Source: Streptomyces sp. CB02923 (GTDB lineage: Bacteria > Actinomycetota > Actinomycetes > Streptomycetales > Streptomycetaceae). Taken from it: DNA of 64,000 nt. This document shows positions 55,075 through 63,865 of the stretch, piece by piece. Made by a program: the position numbers and the translations under genes. The notes under the pieces were generated by a model. That model searched no databases. It was not told the origin of the DNA and was given only the letters and a program-made list of their open reading frames with translations. Numbering within the stretch: the stretch's first letter is position 1; each line of letters starts with the position of its first letter. Location: positions 21,147 through 85,146 of the forward strand of contig NZ_LWKZ01000006.1 in the NCBI RefSeq assembly GCF_001905005.1, read 5' to 3'.

Positions 55075-56171
55075 GTCAGCGCCTCCTTTCCCACTGAGCC
55101 ATTCCCGGTTCCGGCTCCGGTCCCGGTCCCGGGCTCAGACTCGGGCTCGGCTTGGGCCGGCCCCTGGGCGCCGGGGCCGGAGTTGCGACTCGCAGCCGGG
55201 CAGGCACGGGCGGGCTGTCCGGCTGTCGCGTGCCCGGGGGCGCCGTCCCCGCCTGTGAGAAAACGCAGCGGATTGCGGCGGGTCAGCAGATCGACCAACT
55301 GCTCATCGGCTCCGGCGGCCCGCACGCGCGGCAGGAACGACCGGAACAGGTGCCCGTATCCCTGGCCGCCCGCACCGACCAGATAGCTGTGCCGGGAGAT
55401 GTCGCAGCTGAGCAGTACGCGATCGGCGTACCCGGCCTCCAGCAACGCGAGCAGTAACCGCAACCGGTCTGTGTCGCTCCGGTAGCTCTCCTTGCCGATG
55501 GTGTCGAAGGCGACGTACGCGCCCGCCGCCGCCAGCTCCCGGTGGACCACGGGATCGTCGAGCAGGTCCTGATGCCCGATGGAGATCCGGTGTGGCGCCA
55601 GCCCGGCCGAGGTCAGCAACTCCAACTGGGCGGGGCCACCGAGCCCCAGCTGTGCATGAGTGGCCAGCGACAGCCCGGTCGCGACAGCAGCACGGGCAGC
55701 CGCGGTGAGCGTGCGGACCTCCGGCTCGCTTGGCGCGTGGCCATGGCTGCCGGCTTCCCCGATGACACCAGGGCGCATGCCGCCGGTGCCTGCCCCACCC
55801 GTGATCTCCTCGACCAGGGAATCCGCCAGGTCCTCTACGCTCGCCCCGTCCACCCCGGCCGGGTGGAACGCCTCGTGATACCAACCGGTGCCCGCGATCA
55901 CCGCGACCCCCGATGCCCGGGAGATGCGGGCCAGCGCCGCGAGGTCCCGCCCCATCCCGCGACAGGTCAGTTCGACGACGAGCGACATCCCGAACTGCTC
56001 CCGGGCGTCGACAAGTTCACCGGCAATGGCCGTGGCATGCCGGGACCCCAGGAAGGCTGTGCGGTCGGTGTCCCGGCTGAGGTCGAGGGCCAGGTGTTCG
56101 TGGGCGAGTACGGGGCCTCGCACGGCACTCGCGGGCAGCGGCCCGGTGACGGTCTGCAGAAGAGAGTTCAT
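55071..56171 (-). CDS. php: Phosphotriesterase-family metal hydrolase (Php)
   Basis: A 366-residue TIM-barrel amidohydrolase of the phosphotriesterase family. Metal ligands are visible: H24-E-H26 near the N-terminus, Glu139 in V-I-G-E-A-G-S (where true phosphotriesterases have a carboxylated Lys), H172 in A-T-H-A-Q, H200 in S-I-G-H-Q-D and D257 in L-L-S-C-D-I-S. Related enzymes hydrolyse lactones or phosphodiesters. The Gly/Pro/Glu tail after about 320 is low-complexity. Third from the end of the yhf operon; gap to yhfT is 35 bp. Confidence 0.88.
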   Translation of the reverse strand: MNSLLQTVTGPLPASAVRGPVLAHEHLALDLSRDTDRTAFLGSRHATAIAGELVDAREQFGMSLVVELTCRGMGRDLAALARISRASGVAVIAGTGWYHEAFHPAGVDGASVEDLADSLVEEITGGAGTGGMRPGVIGEAGSHGHAPSEPEVRTLTAAARAAVATGLSLATHAQLGLGGPAQLELLTSAGLAPHRISIGHQDLLDDPVVHRELAAAGAYVAFDTIGKESYRSDTDRLRLLLALLEAGYADRVLLSCDISRHSYLVGAGGQGYGHLFRSFLPRVRAAGADEQLVDLLTRRNPLRFLTGGDGAPGHATAGQPARACPAASRNSGPGAQGPAQAEPESEPGTGTGAGTGNGSVGKEALT

Positions 56172-56206
56172 GACGTGCTTCCTTCCTGGCGTCCCCGCTC
56201 GCCTGC

Positions 56207-57604
56207 TCAGCCTTTGACCGGGGTGAAGAGGTGCAGCCAGTGGAGAAGATTCAGGGCGATGCCGGTGACGACGACCGCCGCGGGAGCGGCGGCCATCCGG
56301 ACCACCACCCGGCCCACTGCCTCGTTGAACAGGTAGAGGCCGCCGGCTATCAGGATCCCCAGCCCACCGCCCATGGCCTCGGCCGCCATCAAGGAGCCGA
56401 AGAGAATGGCCAGTTGCAGGGTGTCGCCGATGGCGCCGCGAAGGTGCTCCGAGGAGTCACGCACCGAAGGAAGCCCGCCCAGCAGCTTCCCGATCCAGCT
56501 CAGCGCCAGCACCTCGGCGGCGAAGACCAGTGCCCCGCAGACCACCGCCAGCCACGGGCTGGGCAGCAGATACCCGATCGGGTAGACAAGCGTGAACCCG
56601 ACGATGCCGTACGACCCGGAGGCCAGTGCGGTGGTGGCGATCAGCGGGATGAACCCGAGGGCCCGGTAGAAGTCGACCTGCGCCGCTTCCGCGTACTGCC
56701 CCTTGGCGATCAGGAAGCTGGTGGCCTCCCCGCCGCCGAACACATGCAGCTGGGCCAGCAGACAGACACCGGCGCCCAGCACCATGAACAACGGCAGGTG
56801 CCGGCGCAGCCGGGCCGCACTGGCGCCGAACAGTGACGCCAGTGGATCCACGTCCTCCGGATCCACGTCCTCAGACGCCCCACCGGTGGTCGGGGCTCCT
56901 GGGGCTTTTCCGCGCGCGGATGGCACAACGCCCGCAGCAACGCGCTCCGCCCGGCGCTGCCGTACGTCCCTGGCCACCGCGTACCCGATGAGGAGCAGCA
57001 CACCGACCGCCATGGCCGGCGCCCCCGCGAACACATCGGGCCACATCTTCATCGTCAGCACCACGAGCGCCAGCTCCACCACACCGGCCAGAGCACCGCG
57101 CAGCCGCCCGAACTGCTTGGTGATCGCCAGCACCGGAAACAGCGTGAAGAGGAAGAGGATCGGCGTCGCCATCTGCTGCAGGGCCGTCAGGAAGTCGACC
57201 GGCAGATCGTGCGCGAGGTCGTTGGCCCCGTTCAGACCGAACACGACGACCGCGCCCCACGCGCCACCGAACAGCGGCGCGAGCCACTTCTTCGGCGCGA
57301 GAATGCCCAGGACGTCGGTGGGCAGGAACACCAGCCAGGGATTGAGCACCCCGGAGGAGAGCGCCATCGGCGCTCCCAGCCCGAAGATGAACCCGGCGGA
57401 GAGCCCGAAGGACACCGCTGTGGTGGCGCTCCGGGTCGTACGGCCCTGGATGAAGTCGAGCATGAAGGGCCGCACACCGTCGTTGAAGACGGCCAGCGCC
57501 AGGTGTGAGAGGAAAGCGGTCAGCGCGCACAGGGCCACGACGGTCAGTTGCTGCGCGAGCGAGAAGTCGAGACCGGTGCTCGCGGCGAGAACGGTGCTGC
57601 TCAC
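56207..57604 (-). CDS. yhfT: YhfT-type multispanning membrane protein (candidate transporter)
   Basis: A 465-residue protein with roughly 10 to 12 predicted membrane helices and a central hydrophilic loop (about 200-265) rich in Arg, Gly and Asp. It resembles E. coli YhfT, an uncharacterised inner-membrane protein. Conserved-looking segments are F-N-D-G-V-R-P-F-M-L-D-F, L-G-A-P-M-A-L-S-S-G-V-L-N-P-W and F-G-L-N-G-A-N-D-L. As the only membrane protein of the operon it probably imports the substrate. GTG 57604 has AAGGAG 7 nt upstream. Confidence 0.85.
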   Translation of the reverse strand: MSSTVLAASTGLDFSLAQQLTVVALCALTAFLSHLALAVFNDGVRPFMLDFIQGRTTRSATTAVSFGLSAGFIFGLGAPMALSSGVLNPWLVFLPTDVLGILAPKKWLAPLFGGAWGAVVVFGLNGANDLAHDLPVDFLTALQQMATPILFLFTLFPVLAITKQFGRLRGALAGVVELALVVLTMKMWPDVFAGAPAMAVGVLLLIGYAVARDVRQRRAERVAAGVVPSARGKAPGAPTTGGASEDVDPEDVDPLASLFGASAARLRRHLPLFMVLGAGVCLLAQLHVFGGGEATSFLIAKGQYAEAAQVDFYRALGFIPLIATTALASGSYGIVGFTLVYPIGYLLPSPWLAVVCGALVFAAEVLALSWIGKLLGGLPSVRDSSEHLRGAIGDTLQLAILFGSLMAAEAMGGGLGILIAGGLYLFNEAVGRVVVRMAAAPAAVVVTGIALNLLHWLHLFTPVKG

Positions 57605-57694
57605 GGGGTCACTCCTTTGTGCCCTGGCACGTCATCGGGTCGCATGGCCCACGGGGGCCGGGCGCGCTGGGCCCGTGGGCGGGCCCCGGCACGG

Positions 57695-58051
57695 TCAGGT
57701 ACGGGCGGCGATGGCTTCCGCCAGCGCGGGTGTGATCGCGTCGATCTGGTCCACGGCGAAGCCGAACACCTTCTTGCCCTGGTCCAGCAGGGCGTCGATC
57801 TCGTCCTCCGAAGGGACCGAACGGCCGAAGGTGTGGCATACGGCGGAGCCCATGAGCCCGACCAGGACGCCCAGCGACGCCCCGGCCCCGGTCTGGCAGG
57901 TGCCCAGGAAGTAGTCGGCCCGGCCGGCCCGCAGCCGCGCGGCCGCGTCCATGTCGTTGCTGACCACGACCTCGACGCCGTCCAGCGCCAGCCGCTCCAC
58001 GGCACCCGCGACCTCGGTCTTGCCGACGCCGCCGGTGAGAATGGTCGTCAT
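57695..58051 (-). CDS. yhfU: DUF2620 protein (YhfU)
   Basis: A 118-residue DUF2620 protein, M-T-T-I-L-T-G-G-V-G-K-T-E-V start, followed by S-N-D-M-D-A-A-x-x-L-R-A-G-x-A-D-Y-F-L-G-T-C-Q-T-G-A-G-A-S-L and C-H-T-F-G-R. The Gly-rich P-loop-like start and single conserved Cys recall PTS IIB proteins, but this is only a resemblance. It is coupled to the PRD gene (4-bp overlap) and followed after 90 bp by yhfT. Confidence 0.88.
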   Translation of the reverse strand: MTTILTGGVGKTEVAGAVERLALDGVEVVVSNDMDAAARLRAGRADYFLGTCQTGAGASLGVLVGLMGSAVCHTFGRSVPSEDEIDALLDQGKKVFGFAVDQIDAITPALAEAIAART

Positions 58052-58419
58052 GGTGTGTCCCTTCGCAGGAGGGCGAAATGCATCGCCAGGAAGTTGATCT
58101 CGGACTCGGGGAGCGGAGAGCCGAGGGCGCGCTGCACCCGTATGGAGACGGCGCGGGCCCGCCGGACGGCCTGGGGGTGGTCCGCCAGTTCCGCGGCCGC
58201 TGTGTTGTCGGTGCGGAAATCTTCCACCGGCTCGCCGTTCTGCAGCCGGGTCAGTGCCATCAGCAGGTGGCTGGTGAGCATCCCGGCGGATTCCTCGGTG
58301 ACCGCGCATCCTTCGGCGGCCAGCGCGTCCAGTTCGGCCCGTACGAACTCGGCGATCCCGGGCCGCACCTGACCGCTCTCCACGAAGATCCGGATGCGCT
58401 GTGCGAGCAGGGCTTCCAT
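58048..58419 (-). CDS. yhfY: PRD-domain protein (YhfY-like)
   Basis: A 123-residue stand-alone PTS-regulation domain (PRD). Helical pattern with conserved His in M-L-T-S-H-L-L-M-A-L-T-R-L and in F-L-A-M-H-F-A-L-L; these are the type of His phosphorylated by PTS proteins in antiterminators and activators. There is no RNA- or DNA-binding domain here. It may sense PTS phosphorylation or act as a subunit regulator. Overlaps yhfU by 4 bp. Confidence 0.82.
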   Translation of the reverse strand: MEALLAQRIRIFVESGQVRPGIAEFVRAELDALAAEGCAVTEESAGMLTSHLLMALTRLQNGEPVEDFRTDNTAAAELADHPQAVRRARAVSIRVQRALGSPLPESEINFLAMHFALLRRDTP

Positions 58420-58520
58420 GGTCGTCCCCTGGTGATCGATGGACAGAACGCGATGTCTTGCGCATGGGCATGAAGCTCCGTGGGAGTGCCTGAGGGCAGA
58501 CCTCCCGATGACAGCGCGGA

Positions 58521-58613
58521 CCGAAGCCCGCCCTCCGGCCGAAGCCCGTCCTCTGGACCGCTGCCCGTCCCTCTGGACCGATGCCCGCCCTCCGGGGCGA
58601 CGCCCGTCCTTCC
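58521..58613. repeat. Five tandem ~19-bp repeats between yhfZ and yhfY
   Basis: Units based on CCGAAGCCCGTCCTCTGGA at 58521, 58539, 58558, 58578 and 58598, each 18 to 20 bp. They occupy the middle of the 224-bp gap that splits the regulator from the rest of the operon, and may be a regulatory leader or simply a minisatellite. Confidence 0.8.
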
Positions 58614-58643
58614 TTCCTGACTCAGGTGGTCGGCACGACCGCT

Positions 58644-59591
58644 TCAGTAGGCAGGGGTGCGCTCCCCCCGCAGGACCTCGGCCTGCAGGCTGGTGACGGT
58701 TTCCAGGTCGAGCGATCCGCTCACCGCTGCCAGTGCTTCGCTGCCCTCACTGCGGGCTATCAGCGCCGCGCTGGAATTGCGCAGCGACAGATCGCCGGGG
58801 ATCTCGTCACCGAGCGGGAGCACCTCCACCTCGTCGCCCAGCTTTCCCTGCACCTCGTCCAGGCTCCAGACGGTGGCGTCGACCCGGTCGTGCGCGAACA
58901 GGTCGTGGAGCCGTATGAACGAGCTCTCCAGCCATGTCACGTCCTCTCGGCCGCCGAACGCCCGCTCGGCCAGCGACCGTTGGTCCTCCGACGCGGGATC
59001 CACGGCGACCCGCAGTCCCTCGGTGTCGAGCTGGACGCCGTGCCGCAGCAGCAGTCCGTGAGCTCCGACGTAGGTGGCCGGTCCCAGATCCGCTATCAGA
59101 TCGATCGGTTGCCGCTCCATCAACTGGTCGGCGGCGAAGCGGGACAGCACTGCCAGATCGACCTTTCCGTCCAGCAGAGCGGACACCCGCGCGGCGGCGC
59201 CGCGCATGAAGGTGATCGCGAACGGCGCACCGGCCTCCTCGAAGGCGGACCGCAATCCGGTGGCCAGACCTTCGTAGCGACGTGAGTAGGGCAACGGCAT
59301 CGCGGCGAGCACGGTGCCCAGCCCGGAGAGGCGCCACAGTATGGCGCGGTCCGCGCGCACGAGGAAGGTGCCGAGGTGACCGCGGGCCACAGTCTCTATC
59401 GCGCCCGATTCCTCCAGCAGTTGGAGCGCGGCCTGCACCGTCCCGTTGCCGACGCCGAGCTCCGCGGCGAGGTCGCGCACCCGCGGCAGGCGGGCTGCGT
59501 CGCCTTCGGTGGGCCGGTTGATCAGGAGGGCGGAGAGCCGCCGGGCCGCGTGTCCGTTGCGGGTCAGGAACCGTTCGTCGATGCTGTTCAT
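58644..59591 (-). CDS. yhfZ: YhfZ-type GntR-like regulator
   Basis: A 315-residue regulator. The N-terminal 75 residues are a GntR-type winged helix (R-L-P-R-V-R-D-L-A-A-E-L-G-V-G-N-G-T-V-Q-A-A-L-Q-L-L-E-E-S-G-A-I). The rest looks like a periplasmic-binding-protein-type effector domain (A-M-P-L-P-Y-S-R-R-Y-E-G-L-A-T-G-L, Y-V-G-A-H-G-L-L-L-R). It resembles E. coli YhfZ and should control the operon. ATG 59591 has no Shine-Dalgarno; TACTGT on the minus strand lies 7 nt upstream, so the mRNA may be leaderless. Confidence 0.87.
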   Translation of the reverse strand: MNSIDERFLTRNGHAARRLSALLINRPTEGDAARLPRVRDLAAELGVGNGTVQAALQLLEESGAIETVARGHLGTFLVRADRAILWRLSGLGTVLAAMPLPYSRRYEGLATGLRSAFEEAGAPFAITFMRGAAARVSALLDGKVDLAVLSRFAADQLMERQPIDLIADLGPATYVGAHGLLLRHGVQLDTEGLRVAVDPASEDQRSLAERAFGGREDVTWLESSFIRLHDLFAHDRVDATVWSLDEVQGKLGDEVEVLPLGDEIPGDLSLRNSSAALIARSEGSEALAAVSGSLDLETVTSLQAEVLRGERTPAY

Positions 59592-59598
59592 GGAAATG

Positions 59599-59631
59599 AC
59601 AGTAAACAGAATTCTGGATATTGGGTATACC
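59599..59631 (-). promoter_or_regulatory. yhfZ promoter region with two palindromes
   Basis: On the minus strand, TACTGT (59604-59599) can be a -10 box for a leaderless yhfZ message. The perfect palindrome CAGAATTCTG (59607-59616) fills the -10/-35 spacer, and GGTATACC (59624-59631) overlaps the -35 region. Centres are 16 bp apart. The stretch is A/T-rich in GC-rich surroundings and is the best candidate for YhfZ binding. Confidence 0.6.
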
Positions 59632-59920
59632 TCGAACGGGTGAATGCCCGAAGTCTCAGCGTTGACGCGCGCAGTCCCGCGCACGGTCTCGCTGAAGCAA
59701 AGGGGCGGAAGGGGAACGAGAAGCGGACGGCGACCGGGCCCAGGCGCCGCCCAAACGGTCCGGCGCAAGCGCCACAGCGACAAGGCCCGGCGAAAGCCGG
59801 GTGAAAGCCGAACGGGGAAACGCCCGGCTGCCGGCGGTCAGGAAAGTGAACAGGCCGAAGGGGTGAGGGGGCGAATCAGCGGGAGCGGAGGCGGCCGGGA
59901 GAGCGGAGAGTCGGCAGAAA
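59632..59920. other. Spacer upstream of the yhf operon
   Basis: No gene supported. It contains two small hairpins, GGCGC-AA-GCGCC (59762-59773) and CCCGGC-GAAA-GCCGGG (59786-59801), which may end transcripts of the methyltransferase gene arriving on the minus strand. Confidence 0.45.
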
Positions 59921-60796
59921 TCATGTGCGGGCGACGAGATAGCGGAACACGTTCGCCATCCAGACCGTGCCGTCCGGGCGCTGATGCGGATGCAGCGCCT
60001 CGCTCAGTTCCTTCTCCACCTGCGCCTGGTCGGTGACCTCCAGCGCCGCGTCGAACAGTCCCGTGGACAGCAGCCCGCGCACCGCGCTCGACAGGTCCCC
60101 GTAACCGAACGGGCAGGCCACCCGCCCCGACCCGTCGGGCCGCAGCCCCGCACGGTCGGCCAGCTCTTCGAGGTCGTCCCGGCCGCTGGGCCGCCAGCCG
60201 CCCGCCGTGCGCAACGGGTCCGCCAGCCGCTGGGCCACCCGCAGCACACTCGCCGTGGCACACCGCTCCACGGGCCCCCAGCCGCCCAGAACCACGGGGC
60301 TTCCGCGCTCCGCGAGACCGGCGGCGGTCACCAGCGCAGCCGTCAACCCCTCGATACTGCGGACGCAACCCACCGGGTGAAAGGCCGTCACCAGGTTGAA
60401 GGCGGAGCCGCCGGGACCGGCCGCCTGCTCGGGACCGCCGCACGCCAGCACCGTGGCACGCGCCGCGCCGTCGTGGGCCTCACCGGAGGCCTCGGGAGTC
60501 AGCCGTTCCCGTGCCAGATCCAGTCGTTCTTCGTCCGTGTCCACCCCGCAGACCTGTGCGCCGCGGGCCGCGGCGATCAGCAGCGCGAGCCCGGAACCGC
60601 AGCCCAGCCCCAGCAGCCTGGTGTGCGGCCCGACGTCCACCCGGTCGTACACGGCCTCGTACAGCGGCACCAGCATCCGTTCCTGGATCTCGGCCCAGTC
60701 GCGGGCGCGTCCACAGGATCCGGCCGGTGCGCCGGGGTCGTGAGAACCGGGAGAACCGGACTGCCGGAGGTGATGCCGTACGAGCGTGGGTGTCAT
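59921..60796 (-). CDS. SAM-dependent methyltransferase
   Basis: A 291-residue class I methyltransferase. SAM-binding motif I is L-L-G-L-G-C-G-S-G-L-A-L (about 60-71), followed by V-C-G-V-D-T-D-E-E-R-L (motif II acidic residue) and F-N-L-V-T-A-F-H. N-terminal W-A-E-I-Q-E-R-M-L-V-P-L-Y is typical of actinobacterial small-molecule C/N-methyltransferases. Substrate unknown. ATG 60796; the frame is open further upstream. Divergent from proS, as is common in Streptomyces. Confidence 0.85.
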   Translation of the reverse strand: MTPTLVRHHLRQSGSPGSHDPGAPAGSCGRARDWAEIQERMLVPLYEAVYDRVDVGPHTRLLGLGCGSGLALLIAAARGAQVCGVDTDEERLDLARERLTPEASGEAHDGAARATVLACGGPEQAAGPGGSAFNLVTAFHPVGCVRSIEGLTAALVTAAGLAERGSPVVLGGWGPVERCATASVLRVAQRLADPLRTAGGWRPSGRDDLEELADRAGLRPDGSGRVACPFGYGDLSSAVRGLLSTGLFDAALEVTDQAQVEKELSEALHPHQRPDGTVWMANVFRYLVART

Positions 60797-61015
60797 CGAA
60801 AGCGCCCCAATCCGCCGAGAACCCGAAGCTGTCAGTGGTCGATCTCCCCCGTGTCCCGCCCCTGTGTTCGCGTCGTGCGCCCCCGCATTCCAGACAACTC
60901 CCCATCCGGCTCGGAGTCCAGGGGTGCGCCGGGGTTGTCTCCCGCGCGCCCCTCGGTGCGCCGGGGTGCAATTTCGTTTGCCGACGCAGGGTGTCGCGCC
61001 CGTACCATGCGCGCC

Positions 61016-62431
61016 ATGGCAAAGGCCCCCGTTCTCACTCCCCAGGCGGACGACTTTCCCCGCTGGTACCAGGACCTGATCAGCAAGGCCGAGCTGGCCG
61101 ACAACGGGCCGGTGCGCGGCACCATGGTCATCCGACCGTACGGGTACGGCCTCTGGGAACGGATGCAACAGGAGCTGGACGCGCGCATCAAGGAAGCCGG
61201 GGCCCAGAACGCCTACTTCCCGCTCCTGATCCCGCAGTCGTACCTGACCAGGGAGGCCGAGCACGTCGAGGGCTTCGCGCCGGAACTGGCGGTGGTCACC
61301 CACGGCGGCGGCAAGGAACTGGAGGAGCCGGCCGTCATCAGGCCCACTTCCGAGACCATCGTCAACGAATACTTCTCCAAGTGGGTGCAGAGCTACCGCG
61401 ACCTCCCCCTGCTCATCAACCAGTGGGCCAACGTCGTCCGTTGGGAGATGCGGCCGCGGGTGTTCCTCCGTACGACGGAGTTCCTCTGGCAAGAGGGCCA
61501 CACCGCGCACGCCACCCATGAGGAGGCCCGCGACTACGCCGCCCGCATCCACCGCGACGTTTACGCCGACTTCATGGTCAACGTCCTCGCCATCGACGTG
61601 GTGGCCGGGCGCAAGACCCCGGCGGAACGGTTCGCCGGCGCGATCAACACCCTCACCCTCGAAGCGATGATGGGCGACGGCAAGGCCCTGCAGATGGGCA
61701 CCAGCCACGAACTGGGCCAGAACTTCGCGCGAGCCTTCCACACGCAGTACCTCTCCAAGGAGGGCAGGCAGGAACTGGTCTGGCAGACCTCCTGGGGCAG
61801 CACCACCCGCATGGTCGGCGCGCTGGTCATGTCACACGGCGACGACCACGGCCTCCGCGTCCCGCCGCGCCTGGCCCCGGTCCAGGTCGTGGTCACGGCC
61901 GTCAAGGACGACGGCGCCGTACTGGCCGAGGTCCGGCGGATCGGCGACACGCTGAGGGAGGCGGGTGTGCGGGTCCAGGTCGACGACCGTACGGACATCC
62001 CCTTCGGGCGCCGCGCGGTGGACTGGGAACTGAAGGGCGTGCCGCTCCGCGTCGAGATCGGACCGCGTGACCTGGTGAACGGCACCGCGATGCTGGTGCG
62101 CCGCATCCCCGGCGGCAAGGAGCCCGTCCGGCTCGACTCGCTCGCTTCCCTCCTCCCCGTATGCCTGGAGGAGGACCAGGCGCTGCTTCTGAGGCAGTCC
62201 CGTGAGCGCCGGCAGTCGCGTACCTCGGACGTGACGACCGTCGAGGAGGCCGCCGAGGCGGCGGCCGCGGGGGGCTGGGCCCGCATCCCGTGGGCGGCGC
62301 TCGGCACGGAGGGCGAGGCCCGGCTCGCGGAGCAGGCGGTGACCGTACGGTGTCTGGTAGCCGGGGACGGGGCGGTGCCCGACGCGGACGACGCTCCCGA
62401 TAGCATCGCGGTCGTCGCGCGCGCCTACTGA
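61016..62431 (+). CDS. proS: Prolyl-tRNA synthetase, archaeal/eukaryotic type
   Basis: A 471-residue class II synthetase that charges tRNA-Pro. It is the short, archaeal-like form without the bacterial editing (INS) domain; bacterial ProRS is about 570. Motif 1 includes A-Y-F-P-L-L-I-P; motif 2 is R-W-E-M-R-P-R-V-F-L-R-T-T-E-F-L-W-Q-E-G-H-T-A-H; motif 3 is near the G-A-L-V-M-S-H-G-D-D-H-G-L-R. The anticodon domain ends with a Y like archaeal forms. ATG 61016. Whether a second, bacterial-type proS exists elsewhere in this genome is unknown. Confidence 0.93.
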   Translation: MAKAPVLTPQADDFPRWYQDLISKAELADNGPVRGTMVIRPYGYGLWERMQQELDARIKEAGAQNAYFPLLIPQSYLTREAEHVEGFAPELAVVTHGGGKELEEPAVIRPTSETIVNEYFSKWVQSYRDLPLLINQWANVVRWEMRPRVFLRTTEFLWQEGHTAHATHEEARDYAARIHRDVYADFMVNVLAIDVVAGRKTPAERFAGAINTLTLEAMMGDGKALQMGTSHELGQNFARAFHTQYLSKEGRQELVWQTSWGSTTRMVGALVMSHGDDHGLRVPPRLAPVQVVVTAVKDDGAVLAEVRRIGDTLREAGVRVQVDDRTDIPFGRRAVDWELKGVPLRVEIGPRDLVNGTAMLVRRIPGGKEPVRLDSLASLLPVCLEEDQALLLRQSRERRQSRTSDVTTVEEAAEAAAAGGWARIPWAALGTEGEARLAEQAVTVRCLVAGDGAVPDADDAPDSIAVVARAY

Positions 62432-62679
62432 GTCCCACCGGGCTCCACCGGTGGCACGTCGCGGCCCACGGGCAACGGTTGCCCCGGCGCGTACACATCT
62501 CTTACGCGCCGGGGCGTACGCGCGGGTACGCCCCGGCTTGCCACCTGACGCGCGCCTTCTCCGCAGTTCTGCGCACACGCCGTCCTCGAAACCCATGACC
62601 AGAAACTGACCGGTACGTGCAAATTATTTGAGATGCCCCGTAATCGGAACACTGGATGGGCCCGGCTCGTTGTCACGAC

Positions 62680-63270
62680 GTGAGCACGACACCGCCTGTT
62701 CTCGCCGCCGAACTGGCGCTCGCGTGGGCCGATATTCAACGGCACCACCCCGAGCTGCCGGATCTGGCCGCGCCCGAGTCCTTGATCGGAGAGTCCTCGT
62801 CCGCCTGTGGGGCCGAGCTCTCCTTCGAACGGCTGCTGCACGAAGCAGTCCACGGCATCGCCGCCGCCCGCGGCGTCCGCGACACCTCACGTGCCGGCCG
62901 TTACCACAACCGTCGATTCCTTGCGATCGCCGAGGAGCTGGGTCTCGACCACGTCGACGAGCCGCACCCGAGCAGCGGCTTCTCGCTGGTCACGCTCAAC
63001 CCCGAGGCCAGAAGGCGCTACCGCCCCACCATCGAGCGGCTCGCCAGAGCCCTCAAGGCGCACTCCGTCGCGACCACGGCCGACAGTGCCCGCAGCTTCC
63101 GTGGTCCGGCCGCCCGGCACGGCTCGTCCGGTGGTGGTGTACGCGTCAAGGCTGTCTGTGATTGCGGCAGAAATGTCCGGGTCGTCCCGTCCGTGCTGGC
63201 CCAGGCCCCCATCGTCTGCGGTGGCTGCGGCAAGCCGTTCCGGATCCCCGAGGTGGCAGCGGTCGGCTGA
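62680..63270 (+). CDS. SprT-like zinc-metalloprotease-domain protein with zinc ribbon
   Basis: A 196-residue protein with an H54-E-A-V-H58 zinc-protease motif (L-L-H-E-A-V-H-G-I) in a helical N-terminal half and a C-terminal zinc ribbon, C-D-C-G ... C-G-G-C-G. This combination resembles SprT-like proteins, in which HExxH metalloproteases act on DNA-protein crosslinks, but the overall match is weak and it could be a different small zinc protease. A gene of this type is conserved just before rpsP in Streptomyces as I recall. GTG 62680 has no clear ribosome site. Confidence 0.7.
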   Translation: MSTTPPVLAAELALAWADIQRHHPELPDLAAPESLIGESSSACGAELSFERLLHEAVHGIAAARGVRDTSRAGRYHNRRFLAIAEELGLDHVDEPHPSSGFSLVTLNPEARRRYRPTIERLARALKAHSVATTADSARSFRGPAARHGSSGGGVRVKAVCDCGRNVRVVPSVLAQAPIVCGGCGKPFRIPEVAAVG

Positions 63271-63425
63271 CCTGGAGTGGTGTGGCACAATGGCTAGCTG
63301 TACTCGACAGTCGCACAGGACCCCTCTCTCCTCCGGCTGACGCGTCCATCGGGCACCCGAGTACCGCAACCCCACGTGGCATCCCGTTGTGCCCAACCAC
63401 GTCAAGACCAGGAGACACCACTCCC

Positions 63426-63863
63426 GTGGCAGTCAAGATCAAGCTGAAGCGTCTGGGCAAGATCCGCGCGCCTCACTACCGCATCATCATCGCCGACTCG
63501 CGTACCCGCCGTGACGGCCGGGCCATCGAGGAGATCGGCCTGTACCACCCGGTGCAGAACCCGTCGCGCATCGAGGTCGACTCCGAGCGTGTCCAGTACT
63601 GGCTGGGTGTCGGCGCGCAGCCGACCGAGCCCGTCATGGCCATCCTCAAGGTCACCGGCGACTGGCAGAAGTTCAAGGGCCTGCCCGCCCCGGCGCCGAT
63701 GAAGGTCGCCGAGCCGAAGGCCGACAAGCGCGCCCTGTTCGAGGCCCTGGCCAAGGACGGCGACGAGCCGAAGGGTGAGGCGATCACCCCGAAGGCGAAG
63801 AAGGCGGACAAGAAGGCGGACGAGGCCGAGGCCGAGTCCACCTCTGAGTCGACCGAGTCCTGA
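63426..63863 (+). CDS. rpsP: 30S ribosomal protein S16
   Basis: S16, 145 residues: [35 protein letters not shown], and W-L-G-V-G-A-Q-P-T. It has the long Lys/Ala/Glu C-terminal extension typical of actinobacteria (after about residue 90). GTG 63426; GGAG at 63410-63413 is the ribosome site. First gene of the rpsP-khpA-rimM-trmD operon. Confidence 0.97.
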   Translation: MAVKIKLKRLGKIRAPHYRIIIADSRTRRDGRAIEEIGLYHPVQNPSRIEVDSERVQYWLGVGAQPTEPVMAILKVTGDWQKFKGLPAPAPMKVAEPKADKRALFEALAKDGDEPKGEAITPKAKKADKKADEAEAESTSESTES

Positions 63864-63865
63864 TC

